Shown piece by piece: positions 32,487-40,384 of a stretch of 47,703 nt of DNA. Location: contig JAIOPQ010000031.1 of NCBI GenBank assembly GCA_021413825.1, forward strand, positions 1 to 47,703, given 5' to 3'. The notes under the pieces were generated by a model. That model saw only the letters and a list, made by a program, of their open reading frames with translations, was not told where the DNA came from and did not search any database. The translations under genes and the position numbers were made by a program. Every line of letters starts with the position of its first letter. Within the stretch, counting starts at the first letter, position 1. Source of the stretch: Spirochaetia bacterium (GTDB taxonomy: Bacteria; Spirochaetota; Leptospiria; Leptospirales; Leptonemataceae).

Positions 32487-33967
32487 TTCTCGTATACCCC
32501 CCGGCCTGTTCTGACCTGGAGCTTTTTAACTGGATTGGACTCTGGCCCAAATAGGAAGAAGCGACCCGTGCCCGACGGTCTAAACGGTCCTTCATAGATC
32601 GTCGATCCGTCGAGTTCAACATTGATCAAAGATTTCTCTTTGTTGTATTCAAAAGAAAGAACGCGTTCTGGCCGATCCGTTTTGATTGCCTTGAAGGCCT
32701 TCTTTGGGCCGTCCATTTTGATTCCATGTCCTGCCTGGACAACGAAAGCTCCGTCCACTCTTTCTACAAAAACAGAATCTTGATCCGTAACGAATGCAGC
32801 TAGACCCTGGTTCTCAGCGATTGGAAATGAGAATTGCGAAATCTGTTCATCAATTACAAACGGCCGCGATCTGAGCCCGCTTACACCCTGCGCCGAAGTT
32901 TTCTCTTTCACGGATTGCCAGAGGTCCAGGTCCATGAATCCTTCCGCAAACGCTTCCATGTATTTATAGAAGAGAACGCGGCTACGATCGAGTCCAGAAA
33001 GGGATGTCTGTGCTAGAACCTCAAACTTTCCTGATTCACCAGCCTTTGCAAATTCCGACTGTTCTGCGCTCTCGTTTAGAACATAGAGCGGTGTGCTTCC
33101 GCGAACTTCACCATCCAGCGAGATCCGAATGTTGGAAGGAGCGCTAAGAAATGCTGTGGTTCCAGATTCAGGATCATCTGGCCAGGAAACGACTACCGCT
33201 CGACTCACGCCTGCCATTAACTTGAGAGGAATGTCCTGCGAGCCCTGGCCTTTACGGGTTGCGATGATTCTGTAATTTCCTTCCAGGAGCTTCTTGCCGG
33301 AAACTGGCAAAGGCCCAGGATCAAGGTCTACTCCCTCGCCTTTGATGCGAACTACTGTATCCCCGCCTGTTGACTGAATGCTAAGCGTACCCATTACGCT
33401 GTCCTGCAACATGGTATGAATTTCATCTGCCCGAAGGTTGTCTGAAACTACACGCAACGATTCTGGAGCGCGCGCAAGCCGCAGACTATCCATTCTAACA
33501 ATTTCGATTTGATCTGGAGTTGGTCCAGGTTCGGCACGGAACGATACCAGGATTCCTTCATCCGAGTCTCTAAGCTTGAGACGAATTCCAAACTCTTCTC
33601 TGGTTTTGCCGGCTTCAAATGAAGCCGTCAATTTGCCATCGAGCGCCTCTGGCTTATTCTTCATGGGATCAGCAAGGGTTTCAAACCGAACGTCTGGAAA
33701 CTGAATTGCACGACGCAGTCGAAGAAATGCTAACTCTTGTAGGGTACGACTTCTGTCTTCAAGCGGGGTTCCCACGGACAGAAACAAGTTCACTTTCCCG
33801 TCTCGTTTGCGTACGCCGGGCTTAGTGTCATCCGCTCGCGCTGATGATTTTGCCGTGACTGCTAAATCAGGGAATTCTGTGCGCGCATTTCCTGGAACCT
33901 GGACTTCCTGGACGCTGGAACATGAAACGAGCGCGAGTAATAGGGCGGAGAATAAAGTCTTTTTCAT
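32483..33967 (-). CDS. Lipoprotein with PEGA-like domain, partner of the TPR/propeller protein
   Basis: 494 residues with a clear lipobox (LLLALVSC). An N-terminal region (about 55-200) resembles a module that assembles a periplasmic curli/CsgG-like or LpoB-like fold, but this is uncertain. Around residue 290, APSNIRISLDGEVRGSTPLYVL fits a PEGA surface-layer-type repeat. The C-terminus is beta-rich (VLSFEYNKEKSLINVELDG, GTGRFFLFGPESNPVKKLQV), like a concanavalin-type sandwich. It is coupled by a 4-nt overlap to the giant TPR protein, so they probably form a complex in the envelope. Confidence 0.75.
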   Translation of the reverse strand: MKKTLFSALLLALVSCSSVQEVQVPGNARTEFPDLAVTAKSSARADDTKPGVRKRDGKVNLFLSVGTPLEDRSRTLQELAFLRLRRAIQFPDVRFETLADPMKNKPEALDGKLTASFEAGKTREEFGIRLKLRDSDEGILVSFRAEPGPTPDQIEIVRMDSLRLARAPESLRVVSDNLRADEIHTMLQDSVMGTLSIQSTGGDTVVRIKGEGVDLDPGPLPVSGKKLLEGNYRIIATRKGQGSQDIPLKLMAGVSRAVVVSWPDDPESGTTAFLSAPSNIRISLDGEVRGSTPLYVLNESAEQSEFAKAGESGKFEVLAQTSLSGLDRSRVLFYKYMEAFAEGFMDLDLWQSVKEKTSAQGVSGLRSRPFVIDEQISQFSFPIAENQGLAAFVTDQDSVFVERVDGAFVVQAGHGIKMDGPKKAFKAIKTDRPERVLSFEYNKEKSLINVELDGSTIYEGPFRPSGTGRFFLFGPESNPVKKLQVRTGRGVYEK

Positions 33968-33991
33968 AGGCGGGCGCGAACCCGCATGAAA

Positions 33992-34408
33992 TCAGGCCGC
34001 GAATTGTCTCTCCATTCTGGATAACCACTTTGTGAATTCTTTATGGTGGTTTACAAGCCTTTTTACATATTCTCGTCGATCTGACATCAGAAGTGCGCGC
34101 GCTTCCTGAATGATCTCCCAGACAGTTTCGCGGTGAAATGTTAAATAACTCAGTAGCGTGCGTTTCATGAGCGCATCGATTCCGGAAAGATCCCACTGCA
34201 TGACTTCTTCGACCGATCCTTCCATTGCCTGGAAGGCGGCATCCAGGTCCGATTCGTAGACGCTGTTAATCAAACTGACCTTGTCAGTGTGATCTGTTAG
34301 CAGATTGAAGAAAATCTCCATTCCCTGCTGGGTATCGGGCTGTTTCGTTGTTTGACTCTGGTTCACGGCTTTTACCATATTTTTTTTGACGCTTGAGGCG
34401 GGAATCAA
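33992..34408 (-). CDS. Conserved-looking soluble helical protein, unknown function
   Basis: 138 residues from TTG 34408, which has AAAGGGAAC about 9 nt upstream; the ATG at 34378 (MVKAVNQ) is an alternative with no ribosome binding site. The sequence is predicted all-helical, with no signal or membrane segment (EIFFNLLTDHTDKVSLINSV, HRETVWEIIQEARALLMSDR). It is the first gene of the minus-strand operon, 24 nt before the PEGA-like lipoprotein. No family is recognised. Confidence 0.65.
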   Translation of the reverse strand: MIPASSVKKNMVKAVNQSQTTKQPDTQQGMEIFFNLLTDHTDKVSLINSVYESDLDAAFQAMEGSVEEVMQWDLSGIDALMKRTLLSYLTFHRETVWEIIQEARALLMSDRREYVKRLVNHHKEFTKWLSRMERQFAA

Positions 34409-34462
34409 ATATTGTTCCCTTTCTGGTCAAAACTGAAGCGCCGGGATGCTGGAACACACTGA

Positions 34463-35425
34463 ATGATTGTAACGCTACTCGGAGTTCGCGGATCTATCCC
34501 GACCCCATTAAAGAATGCAGAATACTCTGAAAAGCTCAGGCAGGTTCTGACGCGCGCCGCGGCCCAGGGCGTAACAACCTCGCAAGTAGACCAGTTCATG
34601 AACGATCTGCCGCCCGATCTGCGTTATGTAATCGGCGGTGAAACCACAGCATGCACCGTTCAGCTGGAACAAATGCCCCTTCCAATCTTAATCGATTGCG
34701 GAACGGCTATTCGTAGTTTAGGCGATGAGCTAATGCAGGGGGCATGCGGACGTGGAGAAGGCGAACTTCATATTTTTCTGACGCATACGCATTGGGATCA
34801 CATCCAGGGATTGCCGTTTTTTAAACCTGCCTACATCCCGGGAAACAAATTGCACTTCTATTCGCCGCTGGAAGATCTTCAAGACAGGCTGATGTATCAA
34901 CAGACAGATCGTTTTTTTCCCATGCCATTCATGGCAACAGCCTCTGAAAAACATTTTCATCATCTCACCGGCCCAACAACATTTCCTGATGGAACTCAGG
35001 TGGATTTTCATCCACTAAAGCATCCAGGCGGTTGCTTTGCTTACAAATTCACAAAGGCTGGCCATACTTTCATTTTTGCTACAGACGCAGAATTTACTGG
35101 AACGGATCTGGAGCATCCAGAAGATTTCAGGCCGTTCTTTGCAAATGCTGACCTAGTCGTAATGGACGCGCAGTACACGCTGGATGAATCGTTTGCAAAA
35201 TTTGATTGGGGACACACAAGTTATACAATGGCAGTCAACTGTGCTGCACAGTGGAAGGTTAAGAACCTGGTTCTCACACATCATGAGCCAGCCTATAGCG
35301 ATACCAAAATCTTTGAAAACTTCCTGAGCGCCATTGAACACAGAGACCTTATGAAAATTGAATATCCGAAAGTGCACATGGCACGCGAAGGCCTCGCTTT
35401 CCGCATCGGATCGAATGAATCGTGA
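34463..35425 (+). CDS. MBL-fold metal-dependent hydrolase
   Basis: 320 residues of the metallo-beta-lactamase fold. The start MIVTLLGVRGSIPTP is typical of the PhnP/RNase Z-like branch. The metal-binding HxHxDH is THTHWDHIQG at about residue 108, and further ligands are His in LKHPGGCF, Asp in FATDAEFTGTD and His in VLTHHEP. The branch includes cyclic-nucleotide and phosphoribosyl-cyclic phosphodiesterases, but the substrate cannot be fixed here. A 60-residue insertion follows the first strand (about 14-70). The end overlaps the next gene by 11 nt. Confidence 0.88.
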   Translation: MIVTLLGVRGSIPTPLKNAEYSEKLRQVLTRAAAQGVTTSQVDQFMNDLPPDLRYVIGGETTACTVQLEQMPLPILIDCGTAIRSLGDELMQGACGRGEGELHIFLTHTHWDHIQGLPFFKPAYIPGNKLHFYSPLEDLQDRLMYQQTDRFFPMPFMATASEKHFHHLTGPTTFPDGTQVDFHPLKHPGGCFAYKFTKAGHTFIFATDAEFTGTDLEHPEDFRPFFANADLVVMDAQYTLDESFAKFDWGHTSYTMAVNCAAQWKVKNLVLTHHEPAYSDTKIFENFLSAIEHRDLMKIEYPKVHMAREGLAFRIGSNES

Positions 35426-35870
35426 TTTCGCCCTGATTGGCGGCATCATTCTGCTATTCGCCTTTGGCACCCTGCTTCCATTTGCTTACCTTCAGATTGC
35501 AACTGAATCAAACCTCACGCAGGCTCTAGCAACTTCAAACAGTCGCGTGTTCGTGACCCTGGTTAAGCGTCAGAGCAGGTTCAACCTGACAGGTGAACGT
35601 TTCTTTTTCTCAATTGAGTTTCAGTTGAAGGGAAAGAAGCAGAAAATGCCCGTGGAAGTGAACGCAGACTTCTATCATCTGCAAAAGGAAGGCAAGAACC
35701 TCGAGGCCACGCTCTATATGGATCGCGGCCGACCGTATGTTCTATTACCCGGTAGCACGGTAGAATCGACCCATTCCTGGATTTTATTCTGGATGTCTGC
35801 AGGCTTTGCTTTTTTAGGCGCGCTGCTTGTTGGAATTTCACGCTTTTTGAAACTGGATTCTAATGAATGA
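35415..35870 (+). CDS. Membrane protein with two helices around a beta-rich extracytoplasmic domain
   Basis: ATG 35415 gives 151 residues and overlaps the MBL gene by 11 nt. One helix lies at about 7-27 (LIGGIILLFAFGTLLPFAYL), then about 85 residues of beta-type sequence (SRVFVTLVKRQSRFNLTGER, FFFSIEFQLKGKKQKMP), then a second helix at about 122-143. The layout resembles DUF3592-type proteins, but I could not confirm this. The function is unknown; it is probably translated together with the MBL hydrolase. Confidence 0.7.
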   Translation: MNRDFALIGGIILLFAFGTLLPFAYLQIATESNLTQALATSNSRVFVTLVKRQSRFNLTGERFFFSIEFQLKGKKQKMPVEVNADFYHLQKEGKNLEATLYMDRGRPYVLLPGSTVESTHSWILFWMSAGFAFLGALLVGISRFLKLDSNE

Positions 35871-35959
35871 TAAATCAGCTACTCCCGAAATCGCCACATT
35901 CGAGACCCGCCGTGAGTCAGCATGGCGAAATCCTAAGAAGGAACAATCCAGGGGTGAAT

Positions 35960-36060
35960 CCGCACGGTGAGCCTCCGGTCAGGGAGACCGCGCACCCTGC
36001 AGTGAGTTGGATGCGAACGGCCCGAGGCTCAGAACGCTGCGCCGAGGGGCAGGTGTGCGG
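35960..36060 (+). ncRNA. Candidate structured RNA element in the mqnD leader
   Basis: The GC-rich 222-nt gap before mqnD can fold as a multibranched structure. P1 is CCGCAC (35960-35965) with GTGCGG (36055-36060). P2 is TGAGCCTC (35968-35975) with GAGGCTCA (36024-36031). Inside P2, with no spare bases between helices, are P3, CGGTC/GACCG (35976-35990), and P4, CGCACCC/GGATGCG (35991-36015, one mismatch). The mqnD ribosome binding site (GGAG at 36082) follows P1 by about 20 nt. It could be a riboswitch-like leader, a small RNA or a palindromic DNA repeat. It matches no riboswitch consensus that I know. Confidence 0.45.
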
Positions 36061-36092
36061 GCGCCCTGACGGATCGACTTTGGAGTTGCCCC

Positions 36093-36944
36093 TTGTTTGA
36101 TTTAGCGATTTCGCCATGTCCGAACGATACATTTATTTTCCATCACTTAAAAGAAACGCACCCGGAAATGCAGCTAGAGTTCGCAGATGTAGAAGAACTA
36201 AATCTCCGGGCCCTGGGTGAAAAACGACACGCAGTCAGCAAGCTTTCCTTCTATGCGATCTTGCAGAGCGAGGATTACAGGCTACTCGACGCAGGTGGGG
36301 CTATGGGACGTGGCTGTGGCCCTCTGCTGATTTATCGCAAGGGATACAACGGCGGAATTGAGAATCTAAAGCGAGTTATTATTCCCGGACGAACCACTAC
36401 TGCAGCCCTGCTCCTCGAGTTATTCTTAAACGAAAATCATCCATCGCCCAAATCAGTAGAAAGAATCCCGGTGCGCTACGACAAAATCATTCCGGCACTC
36501 TCGACAGAGACCCAGGCTATGGTTCCAGATTCGAAAACTATGCAGGCCGATTCAACGTTTGCCGATGCCGGGCTTATCATTCATGAAGACCGGTTTACAT
36601 ATCAAAATGCGGGGCTTGTCGCGGCGGTTGATCTAGGAGCCTGGTGGGAAAAAACCACGGGTATGCCGATTCCGCTGGGTGGAATCGTCGTAAGAAAGGA
36701 TATGGGCGAAGAGTTTGCCCGGCGTCTGGAAACTGAAATTCGCCAGAGCGTTCGCGCGGCCTGGGCTAATCCTGCGCTCTCGCGCGAGTTCGTAAAAACC
36801 TACTCGCAATCGCTTGAGGATCACGTAATCCAATCACACATAGATCTTTACGTGAACCGTTATACGGAATCGTTCGGAAACGATGGTCATGAAGCACTGG
36901 CTATCCTTCGAGATCGAGCGCGCCAGGCCGGTCTACTCAAATAA
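36093..36944 (+). CDS. mqnD: 1,4-dihydroxy-6-naphthoate synthase (futalosine pathway)
   Basis: 283 residues from TTG 36093, which is supported by GGAG exactly 7 nt upstream; no other start fits the conserved N-terminus LAISPCPNDTFIFH. That motif, AVSKLSFYA and GRGCGPLLI are characteristic of MqnD, which converts cyclic dehypoxanthine futalosine to 1,4-dihydroxy-6-naphthoate in menaquinone synthesis. The fold is like a periplasmic binding protein but cytoplasmic. It is preceded by the structured leader candidate and followed by the tandem-repeat gap. No other mqn gene lies in the window, so the pathway is dispersed. Confidence 0.9.
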   Translation: MFDLAISPCPNDTFIFHHLKETHPEMQLEFADVEELNLRALGEKRHAVSKLSFYAILQSEDYRLLDAGGAMGRGCGPLLIYRKGYNGGIENLKRVIIPGRTTTAALLLELFLNENHPSPKSVERIPVRYDKIIPALSTETQAMVPDSKTMQADSTFADAGLIIHEDRFTYQNAGLVAAVDLGAWWEKTTGMPIPLGGIVVRKDMGEEFARRLETEIRQSVRAAWANPALSREFVKTYSQSLEDHVIQSHIDLYVNRYTESFGNDGHEALAILRDRARQAGLLK

Positions 36945-36974
36945 CATCAGGATCGCTGGCGGCCAAAAAGTATC

Positions 36975-37031
36975 CGCAGATGAACGCAGATGAACGCAGA
37001 TGAACGCAGATGAACGCAGATAGACGCAGAT
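36975..37031. repeat. Tandem 10-bp repeat, unit TGAACGCAGA
   Basis: After CCGCAGA, the unit TGAACGCAGA occurs four times perfectly (36981-37020) and once as TAGACGCAGA (37021-37030). It lies in the 192-nt gap between mqnD and the aldehyde dehydrogenase gene and shares its core with the copy near 6935. A 10-bp unit keeps the repeat on one face of the helix and may vary in copy number by slippage. Confidence 0.9.
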
Positions 37032-37136
37032 AGTATGCAAATTCCTTCCCAAAGATCCGAGTCTATCGGTATCATGGCATAAGCCTTCTTAAAAATTCGC
37101 GTTGCCCTGCACCCTTCCGGATCGATTTCTTGTTCT

Positions 37137-38516
37137 ATGCTTTCTGTTCACAATCCAGCCAACGGTCAATTGATTCAAAACCTCGAAGAAGATACTGCAA
37201 CAACCATTGCAGCGAAATTCGGTCGGGCAAAACACGAACAAAAGAAATGGTCTGCCGTTCCGTTTAGCAAACGAGCGCAAGCCATTGCCAAATTCCGCGA
37301 TCTTCTAGTAGAGCGATTGGAAGAGCTCGCACAAACTATGAGTCAAGAGACCGGCAAGCCTATCACGCAGGCCAGAAATGAAATCCGCGCCACCCCAGGT
37401 CGAATTGATTTTTTCCTGGAGCATGCGGAATCGGCAATGCGCGAAGAGCTTGCAGCGGAAAGCGAAGCTACGGGTGGAACCAGGGAAGTGATTTCATTCG
37501 AACCGCTGGGCGTGATTGCAAATATCTCAGCCTGGAATTATCCGTACTTTGTGGGTTCAAACGTATTCGTGCCTGCACTGCTTACAGGAAACACGGTCTT
37601 ATATAAGCCATCAGAAATGGCGACATTGACCGGACTCAAAATCGACTCGCTATTGCATGAAGCAGGCATTCCGGCCGATGCATTTATCACAATCGTTGGC
37701 GGTGGTGCTGCCGGAAGTGCGTTACTCGAACAGAACATCCAGGGAGTATTCTTTACAGGATCCTACTCCACCGGTCAAAAGATTGCGCAGGCCGCGGCAA
37801 GTAAAATGATTCGTGTGCAACTTGAGCTGGGCGGGAAAGATCCTGCCTATGTCTGCGAGGATGTGAACGTTGCGAATGCGGCCGAATCCCTTGCAGAAGG
37901 CGCGTTCTACAATGCTGGCCAGAGCTGCTGTGCTATTGAACGCATCTATGTTCATGAAAAAATATACGATGCCTTCCTGGATAAATTCTTGAGCACGGCT
38001 AAGGGGTACGAAGTTGGCGATCCTACGAAGGATTCTACTTTTGTGGGACCACTCACCCGATCACAGCAAATCGAGATCCTTGAGGCTCAAGTCCAGGAAG
38101 CCAGTTCAAAGGGTGCTCGCGTTCTGCTTGGAGGAAAGCGCCTAACGTCGGCCGGAAATTATTTTGAACCTACCGTAGTTGCTGATGCAGATCAGAATCT
38201 GCGAATCATGCGCGAAGAGAGCTTTGGCCCGGTAATTGGAATTCAGAAAGTGAAGAGCGATGCAGAAGCAATTGAACGGATGAACGACACGGAGTATGGC
38301 CTTACGGCCGGCGTATACAGTCAGAATGAATCCCGTGCGCGCGAAATTCTTGCCCAGATGGACTCAGGTAGCGTCTATTGGAATTGCTGCGATCGCGTAA
38401 GCCCACGTCTACCCTGGACTGGTCGCAGGCATTCAGGGATTGGATCAACGTTATCCGTCATTGGGATTCGTGCGTTTCTCCAACCCAAGGCCTGGCACTT
38501 ACGCGCGCCCAAATAA
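37137..38516 (+). CDS. NAD(P)-dependent aldehyde dehydrogenase
   Basis: 459 residues, slightly short for the family because the N-terminal oligomerisation arm is reduced. The cofactor and active-site motifs are complete: ISAWNYP (about 130-136), FFTGSYSTGQKI, the catalytic base Glu230 in LELGGKDP, and the nucleophile Cys264 in FYNAGQSCCAIERIY (two adjacent cysteines at 264-265). It oxidises an aldehyde to the acid; the sequence resembles the succinate-semialdehyde/betaine-type group. No ribosome binding site is visible before the ATG. The upstream gap holds the 10-bp tandem repeat. Confidence 0.92.
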   Translation: MLSVHNPANGQLIQNLEEDTATTIAAKFGRAKHEQKKWSAVPFSKRAQAIAKFRDLLVERLEELAQTMSQETGKPITQARNEIRATPGRIDFFLEHAESAMREELAAESEATGGTREVISFEPLGVIANISAWNYPYFVGSNVFVPALLTGNTVLYKPSEMATLTGLKIDSLLHEAGIPADAFITIVGGGAAGSALLEQNIQGVFFTGSYSTGQKIAQAAASKMIRVQLELGGKDPAYVCEDVNVANAAESLAEGAFYNAGQSCCAIERIYVHEKIYDAFLDKFLSTAKGYEVGDPTKDSTFVGPLTRSQQIEILEAQVQEASSKGARVLLGGKRLTSAGNYFEPTVVADADQNLRIMREESFGPVIGIQKVKSDAEAIERMNDTEYGLTAGVYSQNESRAREILAQMDSGSVYWNCCDRVSPRLPWTGRRHSGIGSTLSVIGIRAFLQPKAWHLRAPK

Positions 38517-39126
38517 GCTCTGGCGGTCGGGTGTAGTCTGGTCCCGGACCACACCACGCGCCTTGCCCTCGGCGCGCCCATCGGGCGCAGGGGAACCCAT
38601 TCTACCATAGCACGCAAGTGTGACATGTTCCGCTTGACTTCTGCAAATAATCTGGAAGCCCGGTCACACCGCCGACACCTGGCCTCCATTTTCTTGAATC
38701 CTTTGCCCGCCTCCAAAAAGAGGAAACCACCCTCGGGGGCGGGCGGAATCTGCCCGAGCGGCGAAACAATTGGGAATGCAAACGGAAGGGCATTCCAGAA
38801 TCCAATCAGGAATCGCAGTAACAAGATAGTTTGCATTTCAGGGAGCCGGGCAAGCGATCAAGCGGGTGGCCCAATCCCAGCGATGTCACAAATGAATCGC
38901 ATAACGTCAATTTCTCAACCAGGTTCGCCAGCCCGCGCGGGCGCGGTCCGCGCCTAACAACAAGTAAGGCGAATCAGAAACCGTGCGTTTGCATCCTGGC
39001 GGGAGTGCGATCCAGGTCCGGTAGCGAGTTTGATACGAGCGTCCGAGCGTCGCAACTGCGAGCGAGGACCGGGCCGGAGCGCAATCCGCCAGGCGAGTAA
39101 ACGCCCGCGGATGCCCCCAGAGGCTT
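38517..39126. other. Convergent non-coding region of 610 nt with several GC-rich hairpins
   Basis: This gap lies between the ends of the aldehyde dehydrogenase and M48 genes. No frame here looks protein-like. It has a hairpin TGGTC-CCG-GACCA (38539-38551), another GCGCCC-ATC-GGGCGC (38574-38588), palindromes CCCGCGCGGG and GGCGCGG-T-CCGCGCC near 38932-38955, and a long imperfect inverted repeat at 38985-39104. None is followed by a T-run. The hairpins may end transcripts from both sides without classic terminators, or the region may contain decayed repeats. Confidence 0.7.
38985..39104. repeat. Long imperfect inverted repeat (about 120 nt)
   Basis: Matching arms in order are GCGTTT (38985) with AAACGC (39099), CCTGGCGG (38995) with CCGCCAGG (39086), TGCG (39006) with CGCA (39080), and GGTCC (39015) with GGACC (39066). 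The central loop contains a direct repeat CGAGCGTC-CGAGCGTC and a small hairpin TCGC-AACT-GCGA. It could be an RNA 3' structure, a palindromic repeat element or a remnant of a mobile cassette. Confidence 0.55.
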
Positions 39127-39939
39127 TTAAGGACTACAGGTCGGACGCTTACCGAGTGATTGTGCCTGTGCACGAGTGCTGAGCGCTTTGTTCATGTTCG
39201 CTTGCAAATCCTTGATCCGATTTTCATTGGATGGATGCGTTGACATGAACTGAGGAGTCTTGGATCCACCTGCAGCACTCATGTTCTTCCAGAGAAGAAT
39301 ACTTTGAGTTGGATCAAATCCAGCTTTAGACATTAGATCGAGTCCAACTAGATCCGCTTCGCTTTCCTGGCCACGACCAAATGGCATAACAACACCGTAT
39401 TGCGCACCAAGTCCAATGCCAGCCATGATTGTACCTTTAAGTGGGTTGTCGGCAGAGATCATCTTGTCCATCATACCAACTCCAACTCCGGCGAGACTGC
39501 CGCTCTGCATACGTGATGCACCGTGACGCTTGGTCACGTGAGCAATCTCATGGCCAATGACTGCAGCCAGCATATCCTGATTGGTAGCAACTGGAAAAAG
39601 ACCTACATGCACGCCGATTTTTCCACCTGGCAATGCGAATGCATTTGCACTTGGATCTTGAAATACAACAATCTCCCAATCCTTAACTCCAGTAGGATCC
39701 TGTGTTACGGCGAGAATGGAATTGGCAACACAGCGAACATACGCGTTGGCGCGCGGATCGCTTGAAATAGGTGTTTTCTTTTTCAAGTCTTCAAAGGCAG
39801 CGGTTCCAAGATCCGCCATATCAGCGTCGGAAGCGCCGCCACCCGTAAGGCCACCGAGATCCGGAAGCGATTCACATTTGAACGAAAGAATACAGGATGC
39901 TACGAGGACAGCAATACCCAGTTTGTGTATATGGTTCAT
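39127..39939 (-). CDS. M48 family metalloprotease lipoprotein
   Basis: 270 residues. The signal contains two possible lipidation cysteines (VASC at 16 and SFKC at 22). The zinc-binding HEIAH is at residues 130-134 (AAVIGHEIAHVTKRHGASR), and the third ligand Glu194 is in QESEADLVGLDLM. SANAFALPGGKIGVHVGL is a typical substrate-groove strand. THPSNENRIKDL near the C-terminus matches the BepA/LoiP group of periplasmic proteases that police outer-membrane proteins. No TPR domain follows, so it is closer to LoiP (YggG). The TPR repeats needed for BepA-like action are absent. Confidence 0.9.
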   Translation of the reverse strand: MNHIHKLGIAVLVASCILSFKCESLPDLGGLTGGGASDADMADLGTAAFEDLKKKTPISSDPRANAYVRCVANSILAVTQDPTGVKDWEIVVFQDPSANAFALPGGKIGVHVGLFPVATNQDMLAAVIGHEIAHVTKRHGASRMQSGSLAGVGVGMMDKMISADNPLKGTIMAGIGLGAQYGVVMPFGRGQESEADLVGLDLMSKAGFDPTQSILLWKNMSAAGGSKTPQFMSTHPSNENRIKDLQANMNKALSTRAQAQSLGKRPTCSP

Positions 39940-40047
39940 GCTGCCAGATCGCCAGCTCTCTTCAATATGCCAACAATTTTGCGAGGCAATCGATCGTTGG
40001 TTTCGCTCTTGACCGGGGCTTATGTAAACCAGAACCTAGCGAAGGCA

Positions 40048-40062
40048 CAGGCCTGAGGCCTG
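40048..40062 (+). promoter_or_regulatory. Hairpin directly upstream of the ribosome binding site of the coiled-coil gene
   Basis: CAGGCC-TGA-GGCCTG is a perfect 6-bp stem with a 3-nt loop, followed by CCC, GGGGG and then the ATG at 40076. The layout parallels the one before mltF (10561-10573). The GGGGG could also pair with the CCC, hiding the ribosome binding site; this is inference. Confidence 0.4.
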
Positions 40063-40075
40063 CCCGGGGGTATTC

Positions 40076-40384
40076 ATGTCCGAAAGTGTTTTGAAAAAAT
40101 TGTCAGAGAAATTGGCCGAGTGGGACGGCGAACTTGCATCGCTGAAGGCTAAAGCGTCTACCAGTGCAGGTGAGCAGAAGCAAAATTTTGATCGTCTCTC
40201 ATCTGACCTTGCAACGCAAACAGCGCAAATCAAAGCTAAGATCGAAGAACTAAAAAATAAAAGCCCGGATGAAATCAAAGCGCAAGCGGACGAAATTCTC
40301 CGCTCAGCTTCAGGCAAGATCAGCGATGGTCTTAAAAACCTGGCTGCGTTCTTTGAGTCAAAAGCAAAGAAAACTGGCGATTAA
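40076..40384 (+). CDS. Small coiled-coil protein
   Basis: 102 residues, almost entirely one long amphipathic helix rich in Lys, Ala, Glu and Gln (KKLSEKLAEWDGELASLKAK, TAQIKAKIEELKNK, ADEILRSASGKISDGLKNL). This resembles the sll1863-type or phasin-like coiled-coil proteins of unknown role. There is no signal peptide. GGGGG precedes the ATG. The TAA stop shares its last base with the ATG of the adenylate cyclase gene, so the two proteins are made together and may interact. Confidence 0.8.
   Translation: MSESVLKKLSEKLAEWDGELASLKAKASTSAGEQKQNFDRLSSDLATQTAQIKAKIEELKNKSPDEIKAQADEILRSASGKISDGLKNLAAFFESKAKKTGD

Noticed and set aside
35940..36066. Cobalamin, TPP or SAH riboswitch, RNase P, SRP RNA or tmRNA in the mqnD leader
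   Set aside because: Short stretches look familiar, but none of the conserved cores I know for these classes is present in order.
35867..36100. Open frames across the mqnD leader on both strands (77 and 71 residues)
   Set aside because: They are rich in Pro, Arg, Gly and Cys as expected from translating GC-rich structured DNA, have no ribosome binding site of their own, and overlap the clearer RNA-like fold.
36975..37031. CRISPR array
   Set aside because: The unit is 10 bp and contiguous, with no spacers and no cas genes in the window.
38375..38836. 153-residue minus-strand frame running from the convergent gap into the aldehyde dehydrogenase gene
   Set aside because: More than a third lies antisense to the dehydrogenase, composition is not protein-like after the first 50 residues, and no motif is seen.
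38985..39104. Integron attC-like site
   Set aside because: The long palindrome resembles attC in size, but the terminal core sites (RYYYAAC/GTTRRRY) are not matched and there is no integrase or cassette array.
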